Shown here: in pieces, positions 34,202 to 42,004 of the stretch
How the letters are laid out: each line of letters opens with the position of its first letter
Position numbering within the stretch: the first letter of the stretch is position 1
Origin: Streptomyces antibioticus
Lineage (GTDB): Bacteria; Actinomycetota; Actinomycetes; Streptomycetales; Streptomycetaceae
Reading direction: 5' to 3'
DNA length: 64,000 nt
Assembly (NCBI RefSeq): GCF_001514065.1
Contig: NZ_KQ948422.1
Location: 620,001-684,000 of the forward strand
Notes under the pieces: model-generated
Seen by the model: the letters and a program-made list of their open reading frames with translations, nothing else
What the model was told of the DNA's origin: nothing
Databases searched by the model: none
Program-made: the position numbers and the translations under genes

Positions 34202-34987
34202 ATGCCCCGGAAGGAAGATCCCTTGAGCGACGACGCGCCGAGCGGTGTCCTGAGCAAGGCGCTCGCCGTACTGCAGGCGTTCACCGTCGAGGACACGACC
34301 CTGGGCTTCACCGAACTACGGCGCCGTACGGGGTTCGCCAAGAGCACCCTGCACCGGGTGCTCGGGGACCTGGTGGCGGCACGGCTGCTGGACCGTATCG
34401 ACGAGCGTTACCGTCTCTCGGGGCTCGTCTTCGAGCTCGGGATGCGCGCCTCGGTCGAGCGCGGGCTGCTCGAAGTGGCCACGCCGTTCCTTGAGGACCT
34501 GTACGAACGCACGCACGAACTCGTCCATCTGGGCACCCGCGAGGGCACGGAGGTCGTGTACGTCGCCAAAGTGGGCGGCCACCAGCAGGCGAACTCCCCG
34601 TCACGGCTCGGCGGCCGCATGCCCCTGCACGCGACGGCCCTCGGGAAGGTGCTGCTGAGCCACGCCCCGGACGAGGTTCGGGAGAAGGTGCTGCGCGGTC
34701 CCCTGGAGCGCAAGGCACCGCGGACCATCACCAACGTCGAGGTACTGACCCGCCAGCTGTCCGACGTCGTCACCCAGGGGGTGGCCTTCGAGTACGAGGA
34801 GTCCGCTGTCGGCATCGTCTGCGTGGCCGCCGGGATCTTCTCGCCGTCGGACGAGATCATGGCGGCGATCAGTGTGACGGGCCCGGTGCACCGCTTCCAG
34901 CCCGCCCGGCACGCCAGCAGTGTGCGAGCCGCCGCTGCCGGGATTTCCGCGACGCTCGCCCGTCGCGAGGAGCTGCGCAGCCACTGA
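34202..34987 (+). CDS. IclR-family regulator of the adjacent hydratase-aldolase operon
   Basis: This 261-residue protein has the IclR winged helix (VLSKALAVLQAFTVEDTTLGFTELRR, then FAKSTLHRVLGDLVAARLLDR) and the effector domain with GGRMPLHATALGKVLLS and the motif GVAFEYEESAVGIVCVAA. The ATG at 34202 has a weak ribosome site; an in-frame TTG at 34223 preceded by AAGGAAG is an equally good start. It is upstream of, and parallel to, the hydratase-dehydrogenase-aldolase operon, with a perfect inverted repeat in the 81-base gap. IclR proteins commonly control aromatic meta-pathways (MhpR, PcaR). Confidence 0.9.
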   Translation: MPRKEDPLSDDAPSGVLSKALAVLQAFTVEDTTLGFTELRRRTGFAKSTLHRVLGDLVAARLLDRIDERYRLSGLVFELGMRASVERGLLEVATPFLEDLYERTHELVHLGTREGTEVVYVAKVGGHQQANSPSRLGGRMPLHATALGKVLLSHAPDEVREKVLRGPLERKAPRTITNVEVLTRQLSDVVTQGVAFEYEESAVGIVCVAAGIFSPSDEIMAAISVTGPVHRFQPARHASSVRAAAAGISATLARREELRSH

Positions 34988-35006
34988 TCCGGCGCCGCCC
35001 ACGACC

Positions 35007-35027
35007 GAGTTCCGCGAGGCGGAACTC
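35007..35027. promoter_or_regulatory. Perfect IclR-type operator dyad
   Basis: GAGTTCCGC-GAG-GCGGAACTC is a perfect 9-bp inverted repeat with 3-base spacer, located between the IclR stop (34987) and the hydratase start (35069). The format matches IclR-family operators. Confidence 0.65.
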
Positions 35028-35068
35028 ATTGCTGGGCCTGGGACGACCCTCCTGTTCAAGCTGTGGGC

Positions 35069-35893
35069 ATGAACCAGTCCTCCCCCGACAGCGACCCGGT
35101 GGCGCAGGCGGCCGACCGTCTGCTGCGCGCCGCCGCCGACCGCGTCCCCTGTCCCCCGGTGCGCGATCTGATCGGCAGCGACGACGTCAAAGCCGCCTAC
35201 GCCGTCCAAGCGCTGCTGACCTCGCGCCGCCTCGAAGCGGGCGGCAGCGTCACCGGCCGCAAGATCGGCCTCACCTCCCCCGCCGTGCAGCAGCAACTGG
35301 GCGTGGACCAGCCGGACTTCGGGGTGCTGTTCGCCGACATGAGAGTCACGGACGGGGCATCCGTAGAGGTCGGCGAGCTGCTCCAGCCGAAGGTCGAGGC
35401 GGAGATCGCGTTCGTGCTGGGCGCCGACCTCGCCGAGGGACCGCTCGACACCGCGCAGATCCGGGCCGCTGTAGCGCACGCCGTCCCCGCCCTGGAGATC
35501 GTGGACAGCCGGATCGCCGGCTGGGACATCACCTTCGGCGACACCGTCGCCGACAACGGCTCCTCCGCGCTCTACGTCCTCGGCACCCCGGCCCGGCCGC
35601 TCACCGAGTTCGAGCCGGTCGAGGCCACCATGACCCTCGACCGGGGCGGAGAGACCGTCTCCCGCGGTGACGGCGCGGCCTGCCTGGGCGACCCGCTGGC
35701 CGCCCTGGCCTGGCTCGCCCGCACCGCGCGCGACGTCGGCGATCCACTCCGGGCAGGCCAGGTCGTGCTGTCCGGCGCGCTCGGCCCGATGGTGCCCGTC
35801 ACGGCCGGAGACGCGTTCAGCGCCGAGATCACCGGGCTGGGCTCCGTCTCCGTCCGCTTCCACACTTCAGGCGACGAAGGAGCCTCAGCATGA
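35069..35893 (+). CDS. mhpD: 2-Oxopent-4-enoate hydratase (second copy)
   Basis: The 274-residue protein closely resembles the hydratase at 18780: [39 protein letters not shown] and [23 protein letters not shown]. It hydrates 2-hydroxypenta-2,4-dienoate to 4-hydroxy-2-oxovalerate. The ATG at 35069 lies 6 bases after an alternative in-frame GTG. Its stop overlaps the acetaldehyde dehydrogenase start by ATGA, giving the classic MhpD-F-E order of a meta-cleavage lower pathway. Having two copies suggests that two separate upper pathways converge. Confidence 0.93.
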   Translation: MNQSSPDSDPVAQAADRLLRAAADRVPCPPVRDLIGSDDVKAAYAVQALLTSRRLEAGGSVTGRKIGLTSPAVQQQLGVDQPDFGVLFADMRVTDGASVEVGELLQPKVEAEIAFVLGADLAEGPLDTAQIRAAVAHAVPALEIVDSRIAGWDITFGDTVADNGSSALYVLGTPARPLTEFEPVEATMTLDRGGETVSRGDGAACLGDPLAALAWLARTARDVGDPLRAGQVVLSGALGPMVPVTAGDAFSAEITGLGSVSVRFHTSGDEGASA

Positions 35894-36837
35894 AGACCAA
35901 GGTTGCCGTCATCGGCTCGGGCAACATCGGCACCGATCTCATGATCAAGGTGCTCCGCCTGTCGGACACCCTGGAGATGGGCGCGATGGTCGGCATCGAC
36001 CCCGCCTCCGACGGGCTCGCCCGGGCCGAGCGGCTCGGGGTCCCGGTGACCGCCGACGGAGTGGAGGGCCTGATCGCCATGGACGGCTTCGAGGACATCA
36101 GGATCGTCTTCGACGCCACGTCCGCGAAGGCGCACCTCGCCAACGCCCACGCGCTCACCCCGTACGGCAAGCAGCTCATCGACCTCACCCCCGCCGCCAT
36201 CGGCCCCATGGTGATCCCCGCGGTGAACCTCGACGACCATGTCGCCGCGGACAACGTGAACATGGTGACGTGCGGCGGCCAGGCCACCATTCCGATCGTC
36301 GCCGCGATCTCCCAGGTGGCTCCGGTCCCGTACGCGGAGATCGTCGCCTCCATCGCCTCGAAGAGCGCCGGTCCCGGCACCCGCGCCAACATCGACGAGT
36401 TCACCGAGACGACCAGCCACGCCATCGAGACGGTCGGCGGCGCCGAGCGCGGCAAGGCCGTCATCATCCTCAACCCGGCCGAGCCGCCGCTGATCATGCG
36501 CGACACCGTGCTCGCGCTCGTGGACGCGCCTGACGAGGCGACCCACGACGCCATCCGCGCAGCCGTCACGCGTCGGGTCGACGAGGTGTCGGCGTACGTG
36601 CCGGGCTACCGCCTCAAGCAGCAGGTGCAGATCACCCCCGTCCCCGCGGACCAGCCGGTGCACACCCTCACCAAGGCAGCGGCCACCCACCAGGTGTCCG
36701 TGTTCCTGGAGGTCGAGGGCGCCGCCCACTACCTCCCCGCCTACGCCGGGAACCTCGACATCATGACCAGCGCGGCCCTGCGGATGGCCGAGGCCATGGC
36801 CGCCCGCACCACCGAACTCCAGGGAGCCGACGCATGA
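35890..36837 (+). CDS. mhpF: Acetaldehyde dehydrogenase (acylating)
   Basis: A 315-residue DmpF/MhpF-type enzyme: Rossmann motif [13 protein letters not shown] at the N-terminus and the catalytic Cys128 in [14 protein letters not shown]. It oxidises acetaldehyde with NAD+ and CoA to acetyl-CoA, receiving the aldehyde through a channel from the aldolase encoded next. Length and motifs are complete. ATGA overlaps on both sides support assembly into the usual bifunctional complex. This activity is missing from the 3-hydroxyanthranilate operon at 11.7-22.4 kb. Confidence 0.95.
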   Translation: MKTKVAVIGSGNIGTDLMIKVLRLSDTLEMGAMVGIDPASDGLARAERLGVPVTADGVEGLIAMDGFEDIRIVFDATSAKAHLANAHALTPYGKQLIDLTPAAIGPMVIPAVNLDDHVAADNVNMVTCGGQATIPIVAAISQVAPVPYAEIVASIASKSAGPGTRANIDEFTETTSHAIETVGGAERGKAVIILNPAEPPLIMRDTVLALVDAPDEATHDAIRAAVTRRVDEVSAYVPGYRLKQQVQITPVPADQPVHTLTKAAATHQVSVFLEVEGAAHYLPAYAGNLDIMTSAALRMAEAMAARTTELQGADA

Positions 36838-37847
36838 CCGTCGACAAGCTGTTCATCCAGGACGTCACCCTGCGGGACGGCATGCACGCCATCCGGCACC
36901 GCATCGAGCCCGAGCAGGTGGGCCGGATCGTGGCCGCGCTCGACGCGGCCGGGGTCGACGGCATCGAGGTGTCCCACGGCGACGGCCTCGCGGGCGGCTC
37001 GCTCAACTACGGTCCCGGCAGCCACACCGACTGGGAGTGGATCGAGGCGGCGGCCGCGCACATCGAGAACGCCCGCCTCACCACGCTCCTGCTGCCCGGC
37101 ATCGGCACCATCGAGGAGCTCAAGCACGCCTACGCCCTCGGGGTGCGCTCGGTGCGGGTCGCCACGCACTGCACCGAGGCCGACGTCTCGGCCCAGCACA
37201 TCGCCACCGCGCGCGAGTTGGGCATGGACGTGTCCGGCTTCCTGATGATGAGCCACATGGCCGACGCCCGGACGCTCGCCCAGCAGGCCAAGCTCATGGA
37301 GTCGTACGGCGCCCACTGCGTCTACGTCACCGACTCCGGCGGCCGGCTGATGATGGACGGCGTGCGTGAGCGCATGCGGGCCTACCGCGATGTGCTGGAC
37401 CCGGCCACGGAGATCGGCATCCACGCCCACGAGAACCTCTCCCTCTCGGTCGCCAACACCATGATCGCCGTCGAGGAGGGCGTGACCCGCGTGGACGCCT
37501 CCCTCGCCGGTCAGGGCGCGGGCGCGGGCAACTGCCCCATCGAGCCGTTCATCGCGGTCGCCGACCTCAACGGCTGGAAGCACGGCTGCGATCTCTTCGC
37601 CCTTCAGGACGCGGCAGAGGATCTCGTACGTCCGCTACAGGACCGTCCGGTCCGTGTCGACCGCGAGACGCTCACGCTCGGCTATGCCGGTGTCTACGGC
37701 TCGTTCCTGCGGCACGCGGAGGCGGCGGCCGAGCGGTACGGCGTCGACGTCCGCACGATCCTCGTCGAGGTCGGCAGGCGCGGACTCGTCGGCGGCCAGG
37801 AGGACATGATCGTCGACGTGGCGCTGGGGCTCGCGCAGGCGAGCTGA
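36834..37847 (+). CDS. mhpE: 4-Hydroxy-2-oxovalerate aldolase
   Basis: This 337-residue DRE-TIM metallolyase splits 4-hydroxy-2-oxovalerate into pyruvate and acetaldehyde. Signature segments are [14 protein letters not shown] (Arg14 and metal ligand Asp15, catalytic His nearby), [13 protein letters not shown] and the metal-binding [15 protein letters not shown] (about 195-209). The C-terminal segment forms the dehydrogenase contact in DmpG-DmpF complexes. It ends the operon; a terminator hairpin follows within 15 bases. Confidence 0.95.
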   Translation: MTVDKLFIQDVTLRDGMHAIRHRIEPEQVGRIVAALDAAGVDGIEVSHGDGLAGGSLNYGPGSHTDWEWIEAAAAHIENARLTTLLLPGIGTIEELKHAYALGVRSVRVATHCTEADVSAQHIATARELGMDVSGFLMMSHMADARTLAQQAKLMESYGAHCVYVTDSGGRLMMDGVRERMRAYRDVLDPATEIGIHAHENLSLSVANTMIAVEEGVTRVDASLAGQGAGAGNCPIEPFIAVADLNGWKHGCDLFALQDAAEDLVRPLQDRPVRVDRETLTLGYAGVYGSFLRHAEAAAERYGVDVRTILVEVGRRGLVGGQEDMIVDVALGLAQAS

Positions 37848-37860
37848 CATCTCCTGCGGC

Positions 37861-37894
37861 GCAGGGCCGGGAGGGCGGTGACCCCCGGCCCTGC
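37861..37894. terminator. Terminator between aldolase and cupin genes
   Basis: GCAGGGCCGGG (37861-37871) pairs perfectly with CCCGGCCCTGC (37884-37894); 12-base loop. The two flanking genes are convergent. Confidence 0.75.
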
Positions 37895-37920
37895 TCGGCA
37901 TGCCCGCGATCCGGCCTGGC

Positions 37921-38442
37921 TCACTCCCGGACGCCGGTGTCCTCCTCGCCTCCCAGGACATACAGATTCGGGAGGTTCACCACGATCGCCTCCTGCGTGC
38001 TGCGGGCGATGACCACCACGGCCTCTTCGGCGGGGTCCGGGTTCTCCTCGCGGTGGGGCACGTACGGGGGCACGAAGATGTAGTCGCCGGGAGAGGTGCG
38101 CAGGCGGATCTCCTGCGGGGTTCCGCCGGAGTCGTCGAGGAAGACGAACTCGGGGTGTCCGCTCAGCACGTGGATGGCGGTCTCGGACTCGCCGTGATGG
38201 TGGTCGGAGGAAGAGGTCGAGGGGGCCACGTGGGTCTGGCCCATCCACAGCTTCTCGGAGCCCACGGTCTTGCCGCTGACGGCGGCGAACCTGCGCATGC
38301 CTCCGGACTGGGCGGTGTCGCCGTCGAGTTCGTCGGCGCGGATGTGGTGCAGCCGGGCGCGCAGGGGCGTTGGCGGGTGGCTCGCGGTGTCGTGGAGATG
38401 AGGGTGGAAACCTTCGCCGGGACTGGTCAGCGGCTCGCTCAT
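37921..38442 (-). CDS. Cupin-domain protein
   Basis: A 173-residue single-cupin protein. Motif 1 is DHHHGESETAIHVLSG (about 80-95), giving two or three His and a Glu as metal ligands; motif 2 is PGDYIFVPPYVPHREEN (about 118-134). Such small cupins may be dioxygenases, isomerases or sensory proteins, and no substrate can be read from sequence. The gene is divergent from the Rrf2 gene. Its promoter is strong and the predicted start site falls at or next to the ATG (38442), so the mRNA is probably leaderless. A half-copy of the Rrf2-type dyad lies just upstream of its -35. Confidence 0.85.
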   Translation of the reverse strand: MSEPLTSPGEGFHPHLHDTASHPPTPLRARLHHIRADELDGDTAQSGGMRRFAAVSGKTVGSEKLWMGQTHVAPSTSSSDHHHGESETAIHVLSGHPEFVFLDDSGGTPQEIRLRTSPGDYIFVPPYVPHREENPDPAEEAVVVIARSTQEAIVVNLPNLYVLGGEEDTGVRE

Positions 38443-38449
38443 GGGTCGG

Positions 38450-38492
38450 ACGCTAGGACCGCCCCGGAAAGGATGTCAAGAGGTGTCCATTG
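38450..38492 (-). promoter_or_regulatory. Cupin promoter with Rrf2-type half site
   Basis: On the minus strand TTGACA (38479-38474) and TAGCGT (38455-38450) are 18 bases apart. Immediately upstream lies CAATGGACACC (38492-38482), the complement of GGTGTCCATTG, which also occurs at 39984-39994 in the leader-peptide promoter. Confidence 0.55.
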
Positions 38493-38571
38493 CGCTTCAC
38501 CTGCGGCAATGTTCCCGCAATATCTACGAGGAGGACCTCGGGGCCGGCCGTTCGTCGGGCATCATGTGCGC

Positions 38572-39006
38572 ATGCATATCTCCGCGAAGGCGGACTACGC
38601 CACGCGGGCCCTGTTGGAGCTCGCCCGCGAACCCGACCGCCCGTTGACGTGCGAGGCCATCGCCGCCTCGCAGCAGATCCCGTTCCGCTTCCTGAAGTCC
38701 GTGGTGGGTGAGCTGCGCAGAGCCGGGCTGGTGCGCAGTCAGCGCGGCTGTGAGGGCGGCTACTGGCTCGGCCGGCCCGCCGAAGAGATCACGCTGCTCG
38801 ACGTCACGCGTGCCGTGGACGGTGAGCTGATCACGCTGCGGGGCGAGCCGCTGGCCGGGCTCGACTATCCCGGCCCCGCCTCCGGGCTGCCCGGGGTGTG
38901 GCGCCGTATCGAGGCGGATGCGGCGGCCGTCCTCGGCGGCACCACGCTCACCGCGCTGCTGCCCGGGGAAGCGGGCGGGCAGTTGGACCGGAAGGGTGCC
39001 GCGTGA
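38572..39006 (+). CDS. Rrf2-family transcriptional regulator
   Basis: A 144-residue Rrf2 protein: MHISAKADYATRALLELAREPDRPLT, helix-turn-helix EAIAASQQIPFRFLKSVVGELRRAGLVRSQRGCEGGYWLG, then a helical C-terminus. The three clustered Cys residues that hold an Fe-S cluster in IscR/NsrR are absent (only the QRGCEGGY Cys and one near residue 25 exist), so it more resembles CymR-type regulators of sulfur metabolism. It overlaps the DsbA-like gene by GTGA. The shared dyad upstream of the cupin and leader-peptide promoters is its best operator candidate. Confidence 0.88.
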   Translation: MHISAKADYATRALLELAREPDRPLTCEAIAASQQIPFRFLKSVVGELRRAGLVRSQRGCEGGYWLGRPAEEITLLDVTRAVDGELITLRGEPLAGLDYPGPASGLPGVWRRIEADAAAVLGGTTLTALLPGEAGGQLDRKGAA

Positions 39007-39932
39007 CGAGCGAGCCGGAGACGGATCGCGCGACGGCCGAGGTGGTGGAGTACACCGACCCGCTGTGCCCCTGGTCGTGGGGGGCGGAGCCGGTCCTGCG
39101 CGGACTGCGGGCGGCCTTCGCGGGCCGGGTGCGCTGGCGTCGCGTGTTCTGCATCCTCTTCGACCACGACGACGACCCGGCGCCGGACGCGGCCGCCGAG
39201 ACCGTCTGGTACTCCCGCTACATCGAGGACATCGGCCGCCACACGCAGGCGCCCAGGGCGTTCGAACTGCACCGGGTGGCGGCGAGTTCGTGGCCCGCCT
39301 CGCTCGTCGCCAAGGCTGCCGAGGTGCAGGGAGCCGAGGTCGCCGAGCGGGTGCTGCGCCGGTTGCGGGAGAGCGTGTTCGTGCTCGGCGAGCCGGCCGA
39401 CACGCCCGCCCTCGCGCTGTCCGTGGTGCGCGGGGTGCCGGGACTGAACCTGGAACGCCTGGCGGCCGACGCGGACTCCGCTCCCGTACTCGACCGGGTA
39501 CGTGCCGACCATGCCGAGGCGCGCCGTCCGGTCCGCGAGGTGCTGTCCGTGCGGGACGACGGGTCCTCGCCGCATCCGGGTGCGGCGAAGGAGACTCCTG
39601 ACGGCGGGCGCCGGTATGCGCTGCCGACGCTGCTCGTCCGTTCGGCCGCTGGTGTCCGCGCGGTGCCGGGCTGGCGGTCGTACGACACCTACACCGCGTC
39701 GATCGGCTCGCAGGCGGGACTGCCGGCCGCCGCCCCGGAGCGGATCGATCCGGCGGACGCGCTCGCCCGTTACCGGAGCCTCACCGAGCCGGAGCGCAGA
39801 CTGCTCACACGCGGGGCCTGGCCCCCGGCCGACGCGGTCCGGGTGGACACGGCGGGAGGCCCGCTGTGGCTGCATCCCGAGGAGGCGCGCACGCACCCCG
39901 CCGTCGGGCGCGGCGCTCCCGCCGCCCCCTGA
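39003..39932 (+). CDS. DsbA/FrnE-like thioredoxin-fold protein
   Basis: A 309-residue protein with an N-terminal thioredoxin fold of the DsbA/FrnE type: EVVEYTDPLCPWSWGAEPVLR, in which the active site is C22-P-W-S25, a one-Cys variant typical of cytoplasmic FrnE-like or ClpXP-adaptor proteins. The second half contains the helical insertion and YALPTLLVRS with the cis-Pro expected before the last strands. There is no signal peptide, so it acts in the cytosol. GTG start overlapping the Rrf2 stop. Coupling to an Rrf2 regulator suggests thiol or sulfur stress functions. Confidence 0.82.
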   Translation: MTSEPETDRATAEVVEYTDPLCPWSWGAEPVLRGLRAAFAGRVRWRRVFCILFDHDDDPAPDAAAETVWYSRYIEDIGRHTQAPRAFELHRVAASSWPASLVAKAAEVQGAEVAERVLRRLRESVFVLGEPADTPALALSVVRGVPGLNLERLAADADSAPVLDRVRADHAEARRPVREVLSVRDDGSSPHPGAAKETPDGGRRYALPTLLVRSAAGVRAVPGWRSYDTYTASIGSQAGLPAAAPERIDPADALARYRSLTEPERRLLTRGAWPPADAVRVDTAGGPLWLHPEEARTHPAVGRGAPAAP

Positions 39933-39968
39933 AAGGGCTCTGATCTGCACTCAGAGACCGTCCCGCCG

Positions 39969-40021
39969 AATGAGACACCTTTTGGTGTCCATTGACAGCC
40001 GCTGACGGACGGCCCCAGGAT
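39969..40021 (+). promoter_or_regulatory. Promoter and Rrf2-type operator of the leader-peptide / transporter operon
   Basis: An inverted repeat AATG-a-GACACC (39969-39979), TTTT spacer, and GGTGTCCATT (39984-39993) overlaps a -35 box TTGACA (39992-39997); CAGGAT (40016-40021) is 18 bases further. Transcription would begin about at the leader ATG (40029), making it leaderless. The right arm GGTGTCCATTG is identical over 11 bases to the site beside the Rrf2/cupin promoters. Confidence 0.6.
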
Positions 40022-40028
40022 GTTCACC

Positions 40029-40103
40029 ATGCTCACGACGCACCCCGGTGTGGTGTGCCGCTACGTGGACCTGCGGCGCACCTGTAGCGCTCTCTGTCGC
40101 TGA
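40029..40103 (+). CDS. Cys-ending leader peptide (putative attenuator uORF)
   Basis: A 24-codon frame beginning MLTTHPGVVCRYVDLRR and ending TCSALCR. It closely fits the actinobacterial 'putative leader peptide' pattern, in which a short, Arg-rich peptide with a D-L-x-R core ends in Ser-Ala-x-Cys-Arg. Such uORFs sit in front of sulfur and cysteine genes and are thought to sense Cys supply by ribosome stalling at the terminal Cys codons. Three Cys codons occur, two in the last six codons. It lies 306 bases before the ABC transporter gene, with alternative hairpins in between. Confidence 0.8.
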   Translation: MLTTHPGVVCRYVDLRRTCSALCR

Positions 40104-40173
40104 CCACCCGCCGCCCCCGGCCCACAGGCGCCCGCACGCTCGCGACGGCACCCGCCTTGCGCCGGTCCTCCGC

Positions 40174-40329
40174 CGAGCGCCCCACCTCTCCGGCCGTCTC
40201 CTCGGCGCTCGCCTCCCTCTCGCCTTCCGGCTCTCCCCCGCGGCTCCGCCGACGCCTCACACCCTGAGTCCGGCATGCCCGTGCGCACACCTGGCGCGTC
40301 GGCATGTCCGTATGCGGTGTGCGCCGACG
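40174..40329 (+). promoter_or_regulatory. Possible attenuator region after the leader peptide
   Basis: Between leader and transporter gene: CGAGCGCC (40174-40181) pairs with GGCGCTCG (40204-40211); GCGCACACC (40283-40291) pairs with GGTGTGCGC (40316-40324); CGTCGGC (40297-40303) pairs with GCCGACG (40323-40329). The last two overlap and exclude each other. GC-rich DNA makes chance pairing likely. No gene is otherwise seen in 40104-40409. Confidence 0.3.
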
Positions 40330-40409
40330 TCCGATGCCGCGGGACACCGCTCCCGTTCCCGAGCCCGTAGCCCTGACACGGCGCCGGAGCCCTCGCAGAA
40401 AGAATCGAC

Positions 40410-41972
40410 ATGTTCGGACGTTCCGCACCGCACCGCCCCGCATCCAAGCCCCGCTCCCCGCGCCGACTGCGCTCCGCCGCCCTGGGAACCGCCCTCGCCA
40501 CCGTGTTCGTCCCGGCACTGAGCGCCTGCGGCGGCGAGGCCGCCTCCGCGAGCGGCAACGCCACCCTGAAGTGGACCTCCTCCTATTTCCCCACCCACTG
40601 GGACCCGGTGGTGGGCGGCAGCGGCGCGCAGTTCCGTGAACTCGCCCTGGTGTACGCCTCGTTGACCCGCACGGACGAGAAGGGCAACGCGGTCCCCGAC
40701 CTGGCCAAGAGCTGGGAGTACAACGCGAAGGGCGACCAGATCACCTTCCATCTGCGCCCCGGCCTCAAGTTCAGCGACGGGGAGCCGGTCGACGCCACCG
40801 CTGTGAAGGCGGCCATCGAACGGGCCAAGAACCAGAAGAACTCGGCGCTCTTCGGCGACCTGACCTCCATCAAGTCGGTGGACGCCAAGGGTCTCGACGC
40901 GGTCGTCCATCTCAGCCAGGTCGACTACCAGATCCCGCAGCTGCTCGGCGAACGCGTCCTGCAGATCGCGAGCCCCAGGGCCGCCAAGTCCCCTACGAAG
41001 CTGGACCTGAACCCGGTCGGCGCCGGCCCGTTCATCGTGACGCAGATCGTGCCGGGCACCAAGGCGGTCCTGAAGAAGAACCCGGAGTACTGGGACGCCA
41101 AGAACATCCACATCGACAACGTCGAACTGACCTCGGCGCCCGATGCGTCCACGGTGGTCTCGGGCCTCCAGACCGGCGTCTACAACTTCGCCGACATCGC
41201 CCCCAGTCAGGCGGAGGCGGCCAAGAAGGCGGGCCTGGACGTCTTCGTGCAGCCCGGGTTCAACGCCTCCAACATCAGCCTGAACATCAACAAGGCGCCG
41301 TTCAACAACGACAAGGTCGTCGACGCGGTCCGTTACGCCATCGACCGTCAGGAGTTCGTCGACAAGCTGACCTTCGGCTACGGCGAGGTGACCGACCAGC
41401 CCTTCCCCAAGGGATACGTGGCCTACGACCCCGAGTCGGCGGACACCTACCCCTACGACCCGGCGAAGTCGAAGCAGTTGCTCGCCGAGGCGGGCTACAA
41501 GTCCGGTGACCTCAAGCTGAACCTGGTCATCCCGGCGGAGGACCCGCAGGCCGAGATCGTCCAGTCGCAGCTGGCGAAGGTGGGCATCAAGGTCACCATC
41601 AAGATCGACAAGAACTGGGCGACGCCGTTCTTCGCCAAGAACCTTACGTTCTCGCTGTACGGCACCACGGGCCGCGACTCCGCGCTCCAGACCCTCACCG
41701 CGCACTTCGGCCCGAACGGTCCGCTCAACCTCAGCTCGCCGTACGAGCCGTCCGGCTTCGAGGCCGCCGTCGCCAAGGTCCGCCAGACCCCGCTGGACTC
41801 CCCCGACTACACCAAGGTCCTCCAGGCGGCGACCCGGGCCGGTCTGGAGAGCAAGGCGTTGGTGTTCACGTACTCCCAGCCCAACCTCATCGCCAAGAGC
41901 AAGTCCATCTCCGCGCTGCCGAAGAACCCGGCCCACATCGACTGGACCGGCGTGACCATCGGCGGCAACTGA
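40410..41972 (+). CDS. ABC transporter substrate-binding lipoprotein, family 5 (dipeptide/nickel type)
   Basis: A 520-residue lipoprotein: export signal ending in lipobox LSAC with Cys40, then the family-5 solute-binding fold (ELALVYASLTRTDEKGNAVPDLAKSWEYNAKGDQITFHLRPGLKFSDGEPVDA; NPVGAGPFIVTQIVPG; AVRYAIDRQEFV). The family binds peptides, glutathione, nickel or other ligands with a large cleft, so the ligand cannot be named. Located behind a Cys-sensing leader and ahead of a flavin monooxygenase, a sulfur-containing ligand is my preferred guess. It is the first gene of a transporter operon. Confidence 0.9.
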   Translation: MFGRSAPHRPASKPRSPRRLRSAALGTALATVFVPALSACGGEAASASGNATLKWTSSYFPTHWDPVVGGSGAQFRELALVYASLTRTDEKGNAVPDLAKSWEYNAKGDQITFHLRPGLKFSDGEPVDATAVKAAIERAKNQKNSALFGDLTSIKSVDAKGLDAVVHLSQVDYQIPQLLGERVLQIASPRAAKSPTKLDLNPVGAGPFIVTQIVPGTKAVLKKNPEYWDAKNIHIDNVELTSAPDASTVVSGLQTGVYNFADIAPSQAEAAKKAGLDVFVQPGFNASNISLNINKAPFNNDKVVDAVRYAIDRQEFVDKLTFGYGEVTDQPFPKGYVAYDPESADTYPYDPAKSKQLLAEAGYKSGDLKLNLVIPAEDPQAEIVQSQLAKVGIKVTIKIDKNWATPFFAKNLTFSLYGTTGRDSALQTLTAHFGPNGPLNLSSPYEPSGFEAAVAKVRQTPLDSPDYTKVLQAATRAGLESKALVFTYSQPNLIAKSKSISALPKNPAHIDWTGVTIGGN

Positions 41973-42004
41973 CACCCCGTCACGGCACTGAGAGGGGGCA
42001 TCCC

